From Sulfurimonas sp. CG01_land_8_20_14_3_00_36_23 (lineage in GTDB: Bacteria > Campylobacterota > Campylobacteria > Campylobacterales > Sulfurimonadaceae), in the NCBI GenBank assembly GCA_002781365.1, contig PETN01000037.1, forward strand, positions 1-64,000: a stretch of DNA of 64,000 bases. Reading direction: 5' to 3'. The notes under the pieces are model-generated. The model worked only from the letters and a program-made list of their open reading frames with translations. It had not been told where the DNA came from and ran no database searches. Each line of letters opens with the position of its first letter. The first letter of the stretch is position 1. The translations under genes were made by a program, and so were the position numbers. This document shows, one piece after another, positions 8,178-18,168 of the stretch.

Positions 8178-10628
8178 TTGGACTATCACTCAAAAACTAT
8201 AGAAAAAAAATGGCAGAACTTTTGGAAGGAAAACAAAAGTTTTGAGCCAAGTGATGATTTTTCTAAAGAGAAAAAATATATTTTAAGTATGTTTCCCTTC
8301 CCAAGTGGAAGACTTCATATGGGACATGTGAGAAACTACTCTATCAGCGACGCTTTTGCCCGTTATCACCGCCAACAAGGCAAAAATGTACTCCATCCTA
8401 TAGGCTTTGACAGTTTTGGAATGCCTGCTGAAAATGCAGCTATTAAAAACGGTTCACACCCTAAGGGATGGACTTATGACAACATAGACTATATGAAAAA
8501 CGAGTTCTACTCTCTTGGTTTCTCATTCTCTCGTGAGAGAGAACTTGCAACAAGCGATGAACTCTATACAAAGTTTGAACAAGCTTTTATTATCGATATG
8601 TACGAGAAAGGTCTGCTTTACCGTAAAAAAGGGATGCTCAACTGGTGTCCGCATGATCAAACTGTTTTAGCAAATGAGCAGGTTGTTGAGGGGTGTTGCT
8701 GGAGATGTGATACGCCAATCGTGAAAAAAGATATGAACCAGTACTACTTCAAAATCACGCAGTATGGCGATGAACTTTTGGATGATTTGAAAAAACTTGA
8801 AGGTGGTTGGCCTAAGCAGGTTCTTACTATGCAGGAGAACTGGATAGGAAAATCAAACGGTTTAGCCTTTGATTTGTTTTTTGATGAAGAGTCGTCTGTA
8901 AAACTCAACAGCACTTTTAAAAGCTTTGATGTCTTTACAACTCGTCCAGATACTATTTACGGGGTCAGTTATACAGCACTTGCACCTGAGCATGAGATAG
9001 TTACTTATATGATTGAGAACTCTCTGTTATCTAATGATGTTATTGCAGAGATTAAAAAGATGAAAACTACATCTTCTATCGATAGACAAAAAGAGAAAGC
9101 TGGAATATCTCTTGGACTAGATGTTATTCATCCGCTTACAGGAAAAAAAGTTCCAGTTTGGATAGCGAACTTCGTACTTATGGATTACGGCAGCGGTGCT
9201 GTTATGGCAGTTCCTGCGCATGATGAGAGAGATTTTGATTTTGCTAAAAAGTATGACTTACCTATAAATGCAGTTATTAAACCTCTTGAGGGCGAGCTTG
9301 AAGCAGACAAGGCATTTACAGAAGTCGGAGAGCTTTTTAACTCAGGCGAATTTGACGGGCTCAACTCTAAAAAAGCTCAGTACAACATCATTAACTATTT
9401 TGAAGAGAATAAAATCGGTAAAAAAACAACCAACTATAAACTCAAAGATTGGGGTGTAAGCCGTCAGAGATATTGGGGTGCGCCTATTCCTTTTGTGCAT
9501 TGTGAAGATTGTGGAATCGTTATGGAGAAAAAAGAGAATCTCCCAGTTGCTCTTCCTGAGGATATTGAGATTACAGGTGAGGGCAATCCTTTGGATAATC
9601 ATCCAACATGGAAACACTGCTCTTGTCCAGCATGTGGAAAACCTGCTCTTCGTGAAACTGACACTATGGATACTTTTGTTGAGTCTTCATGGTACTTTTT
9701 ACGTTTTTGTGCTTCACCTGAGAACTGGGAAAAAGAGGCATTTTCAAAAGAGCAGATAAAGTACTGGATGGGCGTTGACCACTATATCGGCGGGATTGAA
9801 CACGCAATTCTTCACCTTCTCTACGCAAGATTTTTCACAAAAGTTTTTCGTGATTTAGGTTACATCGAGTTTGATGAGCCGTTTGATAAACTTCTTACGC
9901 AGGGAATGGTGCTCAAAGATGGCGCTAAGATGAGCAAGTCTAAGGGCAACACAGTCGACCCTGATGCCATCATAGAAAAATATGGTGCAGATACTGCAAG
10001 ACTTTTTATACTTTTTGCTGCACCTCCGACCCAAGAGTTAGAGTGGAATGATAGCGCAGTTGAGGGCGCTTACAGATTTATTAAAAGATTTTATGAGCGT
10101 TCAAGTAAGGTGCAAAAAAGTGAGACGATTCCTAAAATCGACCATGCATCTCTCTCTAAAGAGGAGAAGTTTGCAAGGAAAAAAGTGTACGAAGCACTCG
10201 TTCGTGCAAATGATGTTTACAATGAGAGATACACTTTTAACACTATGATAGCAGGTGTTATGGAAGCGATGAACGCTCTTAACACGCAAGAGAATCAAGA
10301 TGTTTGGAGTGAGGGGTATTGGATACTTTGTTCAATAATGGAACCTGTGATTCCTCATGTTGCTTCTGAGATAAGTGAAAAATATTTTTCACTCAACAAT
10401 CTCACAACGCAGAGTGTTTTAGAAGAGGTTTTCGTAGAAGATAGCATGACTTTAGGTGTCTCTATCAATGGAAAAAGAAGATGTGAGATTGAAGTTGCCC
10501 TCGGTGAGAGCGATGAAACTATCATTGCACTTGCAAAAGAGAGCGCTTCTAAATGGTTGGAGGGTATGACAATTATCAAAGAGATAGTTGTACCTAAAAA
10601 ACTTGTGAACATCGTCGTAAAAGGCTAA
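8178..10628 (+). CDS. leuS: Leucyl-tRNA synthetase
   Basis: This class I synthetase charges tRNA-Leu. It has the HIGH-type motif as [12 protein letters not shown] near residue 47, the editing (CP1) domain in the first half, a zinc-type CPACGKP element, and the KMSKS loop ([15 protein letters not shown]). About 816 residues is normal. Two TTG codons follow AGGAG (8167-8171). I choose the second ([13 protein letters not shown]) for its 6-base spacing; the first, at 8175, is only 3 bases away. A one-mismatch uptake-like site lies in the zinc motif at 9629-9640. Coupled to lptE downstream. Confidence 0.96.
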   Translation: MDYHSKTIEKKWQNFWKENKSFEPSDDFSKEKKYILSMFPFPSGRLHMGHVRNYSISDAFARYHRQQGKNVLHPIGFDSFGMPAENAAIKNGSHPKGWTYDNIDYMKNEFYSLGFSFSRERELATSDELYTKFEQAFIIDMYEKGLLYRKKGMLNWCPHDQTVLANEQVVEGCCWRCDTPIVKKDMNQYYFKITQYGDELLDDLKKLEGGWPKQVLTMQENWIGKSNGLAFDLFFDEESSVKLNSTFKSFDVFTTRPDTIYGVSYTALAPEHEIVTYMIENSLLSNDVIAEIKKMKTTSSIDRQKEKAGISLGLDVIHPLTGKKVPVWIANFVLMDYGSGAVMAVPAHDERDFDFAKKYDLPINAVIKPLEGELEADKAFTEVGELFNSGEFDGLNSKKAQYNIINYFEENKIGKKTTNYKLKDWGVSRQRYWGAPIPFVHCEDCGIVMEKKENLPVALPEDIEITGEGNPLDNHPTWKHCSCPACGKPALRETDTMDTFVESSWYFLRFCASPENWEKEAFSKEQIKYWMGVDHYIGGIEHAILHLLYARFFTKVFRDLGYIEFDEPFDKLLTQGMVLKDGAKMSKSKGNTVDPDAIIEKYGADTARLFILFAAPPTQELEWNDSAVEGAYRFIKRFYERSSKVQKSETIPKIDHASLSKEEKFARKKVYEALVRANDVYNERYTFNTMIAGVMEAMNALNTQENQDVWSEGYWILCSIMEPVIPHVASEISEKYFSLNNLTTQSVLEEVFVEDSMTLGVSINGKRRCEIEVALGESDETIIALAKESASKWLEGMTIIKEIVVPKKLVNIVVKG

Positions 10629-10630
10629 TC

Positions 10631-11167
10631 TTGAATCTATTTCCACATGCCAGAACGCTTCTTAGCACGCTTCTCATATTAACGCTTTTTTCGGCATGTG
10701 GATACCAACCAAGCTCTAAGTTTTCTCGCTCAGTAGTGGGAGAAAAAATTAGTACAAGCGTTGTTATCTCTGTACAAGATCCAGAAAACACAGTGATTAT
10801 AAAAGATGCAGTAGATAGTGCAATTATTGAAGTGTTTCACGCCTCTTTAACGAACCGTGCAGAGGCACAAACACATTTGGATTTGAGTATTGGTATTCCC
10901 TCATATACACCTGTTCAATATAATAGAGATGGATATGTTATTGCATACAGAATGAGTATCACACTCAATATCATAAGACATCATAATGGTTTAAGTAAAG
11001 CCTATAGTGCAAGCGGAACCTATGATTTTGCAGTTGTTCCAAATGCTGTTGTTACAGATCAAGAGAGATTTGACGCTATTAAATTTAGTGCGTCAAAGGC
11101 GATTTTATCTTTTATTGCACAAGTTTCAGCAGAGGGTGCACGCGCAAATAAGAAGGAAGAAGAATGA
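10631..11167 (+). CDS. lptE: LPS-assembly lipoprotein LptE-like
   Basis: A 178-residue lipoprotein starting at TTG, two bases after leuS. A hydrophobic signal peptide ends in a lipobox LFSACGYQPS, so Cys24 should be lipidated. The CGYQ opening and the mature domain fit LptE, the plug of the LptD outer-membrane LPS translocon. The position leuS-lptE-folC is conserved in Campylobacterota (HP1546 place). Two uptake-like sites flank the signal peptide, one exact and one 10-base core. Confidence 0.8.
   Translation: MNLFPHARTLLSTLLILTLFSACGYQPSSKFSRSVVGEKISTSVVISVQDPENTVIIKDAVDSAIIEVFHASLTNRAEAQTHLDLSIGIPSYTPVQYNRDGYVIAYRMSITLNIIRHHNGLSKAYSASGTYDFAVVPNAVVTDQERFDAIKFSASKAILSFIAQVSAEGARANKKEEE
10640..10651 (-). 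repeat. Uptake-like 12-mer, copy 2
   Basis: Exact copy (read as TTTCCACATGCC on +) in the signal-peptide codons of lptE, translated FPHA. A 10-base core copy follows at 10693-10702 in the opposite orientation. Confidence 0.9.
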
Positions 11168-12708
11168 CAATACAAGCAATAATAAAAAACTCTATCAAGC
11201 GCTTAGAACTTGAAGGAAAGCTTTTAACACCAGACTTCTATGCAGAAGCATTTTGTAAAGAGGCAAAAAAAGCAGGGATGAATGTAGGAGATTGCAATCA
11301 TGTTGAAAATCTCACTAAAACATTAAATGCAGAGTTTCAAAAAGAGCTTACCCAATATAGAATAAGCACAATGAGTGAACTCGTTCGTTTCCTTATCTCT
11401 AGGCTCAATAGAACAAACCCCTCCCAATGTACTCAAACCTTAGAGTCTCAAACTGTTTTTACAAAGAGGGTTTTACAAGTTGTTGAAGTTTTACATAACA
11501 AAGAGGCTTCAGCTCTTGCTCAAAGAAGTATAGAACTCCTCAACTCGAGCCCAACTGTTGGACAGATAGATCAGTTTAGACAGTTGTGGATTAATTTTAT
11601 CACGACCTATGATGACTCCTTTTTAACAATGCTTAAAAGTTTAGGAACCATAGATACGACTGATTTGAAAAAAACAGTAGAATCACTTCAGATTCCAAAC
11701 AGCAGTGCTGCATCTTCAAGTGCTATAAGTTTATCAAAAATTGCATCGCTACTTGTTGCCTCTTTTGTCCCCTCAATCGCTTCGAGTGTGAATGAAACAA
11801 TTGCTTCGCTCAGTGAGAGAATGAAAAAAGATCCCGCTGTTTTTGACTCTGCTAGTATTGAGTCTGAAATTAGATCAGTAATTTCATTAAGAATAGCTCT
11901 TGATAAACGAACAGTGAAAGAGATGGTTCAATCACTTGATAATGTGCTTGATAAGCTATCAACAAGACTTATCGCAATGATAGAGCGCTCGGATAACTCA
12001 ACTGTTGAAATTCAAGATATAAAAAGGGAACTAGAGTCCTATAGTGAAATTTCAAGTGGCAACTTTAAATTGGCACATAAAAAACTTTTTACGATTGCAG
12101 AAGCATTAGAAGAAAATACTCAAGTTCTTAGTAAAGATTTGCAAACACATAGCAATGAAGTCCTCGTTCTAAGCATGAAAGTAAAGTCGCTTGAAGAGGA
12201 GTTGGCAGCTGTTAGACAGGAGTCTAAAGAGGACTTTTTAACTAAACTTTATAATAAAAGAGCTCTAGATGAGTTTATGCAACTCAAAGAGTCTGAGTTT
12301 GAGCGATATGGGCGTAATTTTTCTATAGTTATGTTTGACCTTGACCACTTTAAGGGAATCAATGATAAGTTCGGGCATGATGCTGGGGACGCGGTACTTA
12401 CTGCATTTGCAAAAATACTCAAACACGAAGCTAGAAACGTAGATATTGTAGGTCGATTCGGTGGAGAGGAGTTTATCGCACTTTTAAGTGATACAGGTAC
12501 GCAAGGCGGAGTTATGTTTGCAGAAAAAGTAAGACAGAAAGTTCAAAAAGCACGTTTTATGTATAAGAAAGAGAGAATCGATGTTACAGTGAGTTGTGGA
12601 GTCTCAGAACGAGCGAAACATACTTCAATGAAACATGCTTTTAACTCTGCTGATGAGTATCTTTATAAGGCAAAAAAAGATGGACGCAATCAGGTGGCGT
12701 ACAAATAG
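11164..12708 (+). CDS. Diguanylate cyclase with large helical N-terminal region
   Basis: The C-terminal third (from about residue 355, DFLTKLYNKRALDEFM) is a GGDEF domain with an intact active site GRFGGEEFIALL, so it should make c-di-GMP. The N-terminal 340 residues are Ser/Leu-rich and helical, with coiled-coil character and no membrane segment. I see no named sensor domain. The start overlaps the lptE stop by four bases (ATGA), implying translational coupling. It is inserted between lptE and folC, which are adjacent in H. pylori. Confidence 0.88.
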   Translation: MTIQAIIKNSIKRLELEGKLLTPDFYAEAFCKEAKKAGMNVGDCNHVENLTKTLNAEFQKELTQYRISTMSELVRFLISRLNRTNPSQCTQTLESQTVFTKRVLQVVEVLHNKEASALAQRSIELLNSSPTVGQIDQFRQLWINFITTYDDSFLTMLKSLGTIDTTDLKKTVESLQIPNSSAASSSAISLSKIASLLVASFVPSIASSVNETIASLSERMKKDPAVFDSASIESEIRSVISLRIALDKRTVKEMVQSLDNVLDKLSTRLIAMIERSDNSTVEIQDIKRELESYSEISSGNFKLAHKKLFTIAEALEENTQVLSKDLQTHSNEVLVLSMKVKSLEEELAAVRQESKEDFLTKLYNKRALDEFMQLKESEFERYGRNFSIVMFDLDHFKGINDKFGHDAGDAVLTAFAKILKHEARNVDIVGRFGGEEFIALLSDTGTQGGVMFAEKVRQKVQKARFMYKKERIDVTVSCGVSERAKHTSMKHAFNSADEYLYKAKKDGRNQVAYK

Positions 12709-12710
12709 TT

Positions 12711-13856
12711 ATGTTGCATGCTTTTTTAAAAGAGAAACCCCTTTATTATAATGAGATAGATTATACACGTATGCCAAGAGTATATGAAAAAATAAAAGAA
12801 AATTTTAAAATCGCAAAAATAGTACATATTATCGGTACAAATGGCAAAGGAACGACAGGAAGATTCTTAGCCTCTGCTCTTTTTGCAAAGGGCTTTAAAG
12901 TAGGGCACTATACTTCTCCTCACATTTTAGAGTTCAATGAAAGAGTCTGGCTCAATGGTGCGAATGTGAGTAACAGCAGCTTAGATAGGGCACATCAAGA
13001 GTTGCAATCTCTTTTAACGACAGAGGATGCAAAGCAGCTTAGCTATTTTGAGTACACAACGCTTCTGGCAATGCTTCTTTACAAAGAGTGTGATTATGTA
13101 GTTTTGGAAGCTGGTCTTGGCGGAGAGTATGATGCAACAGCAATCTTTCCAAAACTCTTAACGCTCGTTACACCTATAGACTTGGATCATGAGGCTTTCT
13201 TAGGCGAATCTATCCAAGAGATAGCGACTACAAAGCTCAATGCGATGCAGAAAAATCTTATTCTATCAAAACAGAAATTTAAAGAAGTACAGAGCATTGC
13301 TCAAAATATTGCCTCCAAAAAAGATGCAAAAGTTTATACTGTAGAGGAGTTTTTAGAGAGTGAGGATGCAGAAAAAATAGCTACAATAGCTAAAGAGTTA
13401 TCTTTAGAAAACTATTTGCAGGAAAACTTGAAATTAAGCATCAGTGCATTGAAATTTTTAGGAGTTGCCTATACTCCAAGTGATTTTAAGGACGCACGAC
13501 TCTTTGGAAGATTAAGTAAAATTGCAAAAAACATTCTTATTGATGTAGGGCATAATCCCTTAGCCGCGACTTCAATAGCTGAGGCTTTAAGTGGCAGAAA
13601 ATTTATTTTAATTTATAACAGCTATAAAGATAAAGATTATAAAGCGATACTTCAAATTTTAAAACCTATCATTTGGCATGTGGAAATTTTAGATGTGGAT
13701 GAACCTCGAATCGAATTAGTCGAACATCTTCAAAGTGCTTTAAATGAATTAGAGATACAATTCTCACACTTCAAAGAGTTAAAGCCAGAAAATGATTATC
13801 TTGTTTTTGGCTCTTTTAGCGTTGTAGAAACTTTTTTAAGAGAGCAATATGAATAA
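12711..13856 (+). CDS. folC: Folylpolyglutamate/dihydrofolate synthase
   Basis: FolC glutamates folates and, in its bifunctional form, joins dihydropteroate to glutamate. The P-loop GTNGKGTTGRF is near residue 42, with later Mur-ligase-type motifs (YFEYTTLLAMLLY, LEAGLGGEYDAT, LFGRLSKI). At 381 residues it is slightly short. It follows the cyclase gene by two bases and overlaps the M23 peptidase gene by eight. One uptake-like 12-mer is read as WHVE. Confidence 0.92.
   Translation: MLHAFLKEKPLYYNEIDYTRMPRVYEKIKENFKIAKIVHIIGTNGKGTTGRFLASALFAKGFKVGHYTSPHILEFNERVWLNGANVSNSSLDRAHQELQSLLTTEDAKQLSYFEYTTLLAMLLYKECDYVVLEAGLGGEYDATAIFPKLLTLVTPIDLDHEAFLGESIQEIATTKLNAMQKNLILSKQKFKEVQSIAQNIASKKDAKVYTVEEFLESEDAEKIATIAKELSLENYLQENLKLSISALKFLGVAYTPSDFKDARLFGRLSKIAKNILIDVGHNPLAATSIAEALSGRKFILIYNSYKDKDYKAILQILKPIIWHVEILDVDEPRIELVEHLQSALNELEIQFSHFKELKPENDYLVFGSFSVVETFLREQYE
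13675..13686 (+). repeat. Uptake-like 12-mer, copy 3
   Basis: Exact GGCATGTGGAAA inside folC, read as WHVE. Confidence 0.9.
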
Positions 13857-14805
13857 TCGCTTTACCCTTACTTTGCATGATGACAATGGCGTTAAGCAAT
13901 TTAATCTTCATCGTTTTGTTAAAAGAGCTATTCTTTACTCCTTGATGTTTTTAGGCTTTATTGCTCTCTCAGCTGTGGGGACAATCCTCTATCTTGATTA
14001 CTCTGTGGACAAGATTGAACAGAAGCGCCTTGATATGGAGCTTGCTTATAAAAATCTAGAGTTAAAAAATCTAGAATTAGGTCAAAGTATTGCAGAGACT
14101 CAAAAAGCTTTGGATGAAAAAAAAGATGAATTAGTCGAAGTCTCTGACTCTTTATCAGAGATAGAGCTTATGATAGGGCTCTCTCATCCAGAGGATATAC
14201 CGCTTCTTGACAGAGCGAACATCACTAAACTAAACTCAGAACAGATGTCAACACTTCTTCAATATGTACCAAGTGGTTCGCCTATTGAGTACAATGGGAT
14301 TACAAGTAAATTTGGATATAGAATTCATCCTACACTCAATACAAGAGAGTTTCATCGTGGCAGTGATATGAAAGCAAGTATGGATACACCTGTCTATGCT
14401 ACAGCGGATGGAATTGTAGAATATGCAGGTCTTCATAACAAAAGTGGCTATGGAAGATTAGTTATTATCGAGCACAACTATGCATTTAGAACTTATTTTG
14501 GGCATTTAAACAAAATTGTGATAAAATCAGGTCAATTTATCAGAAAGGGTGACCTTATCGCCTATACAGGGAATACGGGCATGAGTAATGGTCCGCATCT
14601 CCATTATGAGATACGATTTATTTCTAGAGCGATTAACCCCTTTTGGTTTATAAAATGGAACATCAAAAACTATAATGAAATTTTTGAAAAGGAAACACAA
14701 ATACCATGGCAATCTTTAATAGCAGCGACAGCTCGAATCAAAGTAGTAAAACCGACACAAACACTACTATCATTACATCAGGATCCTCAATCAAAGGAGA
14801 AATGA
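13849..14805 (+). CDS. M23 (LytM) peptidoglycan endopeptidase, Csd1/Csd2-like
   Basis: A single membrane helix (about residues 27-47) is followed by a coiled coil (residues 55-105) and a LytM domain. Zinc ligands are visible in HRGSDMKASMDTPVYA and GPHLHYEIRF. Homologues Csd1 and Csd2 of H. pylori trim peptide cross-links and act with the bactofilin CcmA to set helical or curved shape. The same pairing is seen here: the bactofilin gene starts 100 bases inside this one. I cannot tell Csd1 from Csd2 orthology by eye. Confidence 0.88.
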   Translation: MNNRFTLTLHDDNGVKQFNLHRFVKRAILYSLMFLGFIALSAVGTILYLDYSVDKIEQKRLDMELAYKNLELKNLELGQSIAETQKALDEKKDELVEVSDSLSEIELMIGLSHPEDIPLLDRANITKLNSEQMSTLLQYVPSGSPIEYNGITSKFGYRIHPTLNTREFHRGSDMKASMDTPVYATADGIVEYAGLHNKSGYGRLVIIEHNYAFRTYFGHLNKIVIKSGQFIRKGDLIAYTGNTGMSNGPHLHYEIRFISRAINPFWFIKWNIKNYNEIFEKETQIPWQSLIAATARIKVVKPTQTLLSLHQDPQSKEK

Positions 14806-15125
14806 ATCTCTCTTGCAATCTCTATGTTGATGGTGAATTCGAAGGTGTAATTACCTCTAAAAAAGAGGTAAATGTAGGAAAAAATGGACATGTTCGCGGT
14901 GATATTATCACACAAAGATTAGTGGTTCAAGGTGTCGTTGAAGGGAAAGTGAGTGCGACTAGAGTAGAGATTAAAGCTGCTGGAAAAGTCAATGGCACAA
15001 TAGAATCAAATGAGTTAGTTATCGAAGCAAAAGGTCTTTTTGAGGGACATAGCCTTATTAAAAATAGTGAGCTTCCTTCTGCAAAAGTACAACTCGACCA
15101 AACAGAAAATCCAAAAATAAAGTAA
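14706..15125 (+). CDS. ccmA: Bactofilin, CcmA-like
   Basis: The 139-residue protein has the bactofilin core (GSSIKGEMNLSCNLYVDGEFEGVI, shown in short: GEFEGVI, GHVRGDI, GTIESNELVI), a repetitive right-handed beta-helix between disordered ends. It polymerises without nucleotide. Its start (MAIFNSSDS, preceded by AAGGAAA) lies 100 bases inside the M23 gene in another frame, an unusually long overlap that couples the two shape proteins. The stop codon is part of the terminator hairpin. Confidence 0.88.
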   Translation: MAIFNSSDSSNQSSKTDTNTTIITSGSSIKGEMNLSCNLYVDGEFEGVITSKKEVNVGKNGHVRGDIITQRLVVQGVVEGKVSATRVEIKAAGKVNGTIESNELVIEAKGLFEGHSLIKNSELPSAKVQLDQTENPKIK

Positions 15126-15145
15126 AAGAGATTCCCTCTTTTACT
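15121..15145 (+). terminator. Terminator hairpin after ccmA
   Basis: A perfect 10-bp stem (AGTAAAAGAG with CTCTTTTACT) and a 5-base loop starts at the ccmA stop codon. The following T content is modest, so termination may be partial. Confidence 0.6.
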
Positions 15146-15148
15146 CTC

Positions 15149-15154
15149 TATAAT
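15149..15154 (+). promoter_or_regulatory. Possible -10 box for mfd
   Basis: TATAAT directly after the ccmA hairpin and 17 bases before the mfd ATG, leaving a very short leader. Confidence 0.45.
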
Positions 15155-15171
15155 TTACTCTCAGGAAAATC

Positions 15172-18168
15172 ATGTCTCAAAGTTCTTTATTTGAATACTT
15201 TAAAACTTCTACAGATCAAGAGTTACAACTTCTTGTCTGTGAAGATTCCAAAGAAGCACTCGAACTTGCAAATGTAGCAAAGTTTTTTAATAAAGAAGTT
15301 CTTCTTTTTCCTGATTTTCGTCCAAGTTTTGGAGATGATTTACGCTCGTACAAAGAGGAGTTGCATCTTCTCTTTAATGCACTAAGAGTCTATAACGCCG
15401 CCAAGAAAAAACCTTTAGTTATCTCTCCTCTTAAAACACTTCTTTTCCACATGCCAAAAGCGGAGCTATTGCAATCAACAACTCTAGAGTTTGGGCAGAA
15501 ACTTGATTTAAAAAGTTTTAAAGAGCAGATGCTCTTTTGGGGCTATAACTTTGTAGATATGGTACAAGTAGAGGGTGAAATCTCTCATAGAGGGGATATT
15601 TTAGATATCTATTCACCCTCTGCAGAGTTTCCTATCAGAGTATCTCTTTTTGATGATGAGATAGAGCAGATAAAGTTTTTTGAGTTAGAGTCACAAAGAA
15701 CACAAAAAGAGGAGCTCGATAGTTTTAAGATAGATGCTGCATTTTACTCTTTAGATGAGAGTGCGTTTGATGCACTAAACAAGAGGGTTCAAAACTCTCC
15801 CTTTGACTCTTTAGTCAAAGATATCTCTTCTCTAGGATTTTGGTATCTTGAGGAGCATGCACATAATTTCTTAGAGGGAAAATGTGTAAAACTCTCGCGC
15901 AACTTAGATAATCTTTTAAAAGATGCATACGGAATCAATAATCCACAACTCTCAAGAGAGGCTTTCAATCTTGAAATTTTGCCGCAATCGGATGAGTTTA
16001 AAGAGATAGTTGTTGTAGATGTTCATTCTCTTTTAAAAGTACATAAAAATAAAAAAATAACTGTTATTGGCGCGAATAAAGCCTCTTTGAAACAAGCTGG
16101 GCTTTTTGAACTAGAAAATATTAGCATCGTTTATGCTCCCTATATTTTAAATATACTCACAAAAGATGAGTTGGTCATTTCGCTCAACAAACCAGATACA
16201 AAACGCAGACGAAGAAAAAGTGCAATCTTATTGGATGATTTAAAGAATGGGGATTATGTTGTTCATGAAGATTATGGCGTTGGAATCTTTGAAGGGATAG
16301 AGCAAGCAGAGATATTAGGCGGGATTAAAGACTTCATTGTCATAAAGTATGTGGGCGACGATAAAATTTTATTGCCAGTTGAAAATCTTGACTTCATAGA
16401 TAGATACATAGCCTCAGGCGGGACAACGCCGATTTTAGATAGATTAGGCAAAGGAAGTTTTGCAAAACTAAAAGATAAAGTTAAAAAACGACTTTTTGAG
16501 ATTGCAGGTGCCATTGTAAACACAGCCGCCGCACGAGCGCTTATAAAATCACCTAAAATCTCAGTGAGTAAAAGTGATTTGCAAGAGTTCCAATCTCAAG
16601 CAGGATTTCTTTACACAGAAGACCAAACACAATCTATAAACGAAATCATCTCTCAGATGGAGTCTGGGCACATTATGGATAGACTCCTTAGCGGTGATGT
16701 TGGATTCGGAAAGACTGAAGTTGCAATGAACACGATTTTTGCAGCGTATAAATCAGGTTTTCAATCTGCGCTCATCGTTCCAACAACGCTTCTCTCTGCA
16801 CAGCATTATCGCTCTTTGGCGGAGCGTTTTGATGCTTTAGGGATCAAAGTAGCCAAGCTTGACCGCTTTGTAAGTACAAAAGATAAAACAAATGTTATAA
16901 AAGCTTTGGCAAGTGGAGCTTTAGACGCAGTGGTTGGGACCCATGCTCTTTTTGGACTTGAGTTTAAAAACCTTGGAGTTGTTATCATCGATGAAGAGCA
17001 CAAGTTTGGTGTAAAACAAAAAGAGAAGATAAAAGAGCTTTACCATAATGTCCATCTTCTTTCGATGAGTGCGACCCCAATCCCTCGCTCTTTAAATCAG
17101 GCGATGAGTTCTATTAAAACAATGTCACAGCTCTTAACGCCTCCAAATGAGAGACAAGGGGTTCGTACCTTTGTTAAAGAGTATGAAGAGAAGTTAATCA
17201 AAGAAGTTATCTTAAGAGAGCTTCGCCGTGGAGGACAACTCTTTTATGTGCATAACTCGATTGACCACATGCCGATAAAACTCGGTGAGCTTAAAGCACT
17301 CTTGCCAGAGCTGAGAGTCGTGATGTTACACTCTCAAATCACAGCGGCTAAAACAGAAGAGGAACTCTTGAAGTTTGAAGCAGGAGAGTATGACTTAATG
17401 CTTGCAACTTCTATTATAGAGTCTGGAATCCACATGCCAAGAGTCAATACTATTATAGTTGATGGAGCAGATCGATTTGGTATGGCAGATTTGCATCAGC
17501 TTCGTGGGCGTGTTGGTCGTGGGCATAATGAGGGGTTTGCTTATTTTATAGTGAAAAATAAAGAGAACCTCACCGATGATGCAAAAAAACGGTTGTTAGC
17601 GCTTGAATCGAACTCCTTTTTGGGAAGCGGCTCCGTTTTAGCCTACCATGATTTAGAGATTCGCGGTGGTGGAAATTTGGTCGGAGATGCACAAAGTGGG
17701 CATATTAAAAATATAGGCTACTCTCTTTATCTGCGAATGCTTGAAGATGCTATCAAAGTTCTTAGTAATACCGCGCAAACTCAAAAAGCAAAAGTAGATA
17801 TAAAGCTTACGATTTCAGCTTATATTTCGGATGATGTTGTAAAAGAAGATAGACTCCGCCTAGACCTCTACAGAAGACTCTCCCAGTGTGAAGAGCCACT
17901 TGAGGTGTATGAGATTGAAGAGGAGCTTATTGATAGGTTTGCAGAGCCTGATACTCCTACAAAACAGTTCTTTGAGTTGATGGTTATTAAGTTGCTTAGT
18001 TTGGAGAGAGAGATTAAATCTATTATGAATTATGGGCAAAGTATAACGTTCACCTATTTAAATGAGTCAAAAGAGACAATAAAATCAGATAGTAAAGATG
18101 ATGATGACATTATAAAAGCCACGCTCTCTTATCTAAGAAATAATAAATCAAAGGGAGTGCAAATATGA
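15172..18168 (+). CDS. mfd: Transcription-repair coupling factor
   Basis: Mfd removes stalled RNA polymerase at lesions and recruits UvrA. In order: a degenerate UvrB-like N-terminal region, the RNAP-interaction domain (LKNGDYVVHEDYGVGIFEG, about residues 345-365), helicase motif I SGDVGFGKTEVA, motif II IIDEEHKFG, motif III SMSATPIPRS, the RecG-like motif region LRGRVGRGHNEG, and the C-terminal TRCF domain. At 998 residues it is shorter than E. coli Mfd (1148), mostly in the N-terminal part. Three uptake-like sites occur: one exact, one 10-base core at 17429-17438 and a shorter match near 17265. Confidence 0.96.
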   Translation: MSQSSLFEYFKTSTDQELQLLVCEDSKEALELANVAKFFNKEVLLFPDFRPSFGDDLRSYKEELHLLFNALRVYNAAKKKPLVISPLKTLLFHMPKAELLQSTTLEFGQKLDLKSFKEQMLFWGYNFVDMVQVEGEISHRGDILDIYSPSAEFPIRVSLFDDEIEQIKFFELESQRTQKEELDSFKIDAAFYSLDESAFDALNKRVQNSPFDSLVKDISSLGFWYLEEHAHNFLEGKCVKLSRNLDNLLKDAYGINNPQLSREAFNLEILPQSDEFKEIVVVDVHSLLKVHKNKKITVIGANKASLKQAGLFELENISIVYAPYILNILTKDELVISLNKPDTKRRRRKSAILLDDLKNGDYVVHEDYGVGIFEGIEQAEILGGIKDFIVIKYVGDDKILLPVENLDFIDRYIASGGTTPILDRLGKGSFAKLKDKVKKRLFEIAGAIVNTAAARALIKSPKISVSKSDLQEFQSQAGFLYTEDQTQSINEIISQMESGHIMDRLLSGDVGFGKTEVAMNTIFAAYKSGFQSALIVPTTLLSAQHYRSLAERFDALGIKVAKLDRFVSTKDKTNVIKALASGALDAVVGTHALFGLEFKNLGVVIIDEEHKFGVKQKEKIKELYHNVHLLSMSATPIPRSLNQAMSSIKTMSQLLTPPNERQGVRTFVKEYEEKLIKEVILRELRRGGQLFYVHNSIDHMPIKLGELKALLPELRVVMLHSQITAAKTEEELLKFEAGEYDLMLATSIIESGIHMPRVNTIIVDGADRFGMADLHQLRGRVGRGHNEGFAYFIVKNKENLTDDAKKRLLALESNSFLGSGSVLAYHDLEIRGGGNLVGDAQSGHIKNIGYSLYLRMLEDAIKVLSNTAQTQKAKVDIKLTISAYISDDVVKEDRLRLDLYRRLSQCEEPLEVYEIEEELIDRFAEPDTPTKQFFELMVIKLLSLEREIKSIMNYGQSITFTYLNESKETIKSDSKDDDDIIKATLSYLRNNKSKGVQI
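15444..15455 (-). repeat. Uptake-like 12-mer, copy 4
   Basis: Exact copy in mfd, read as FHMP. Confidence 0.9.
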
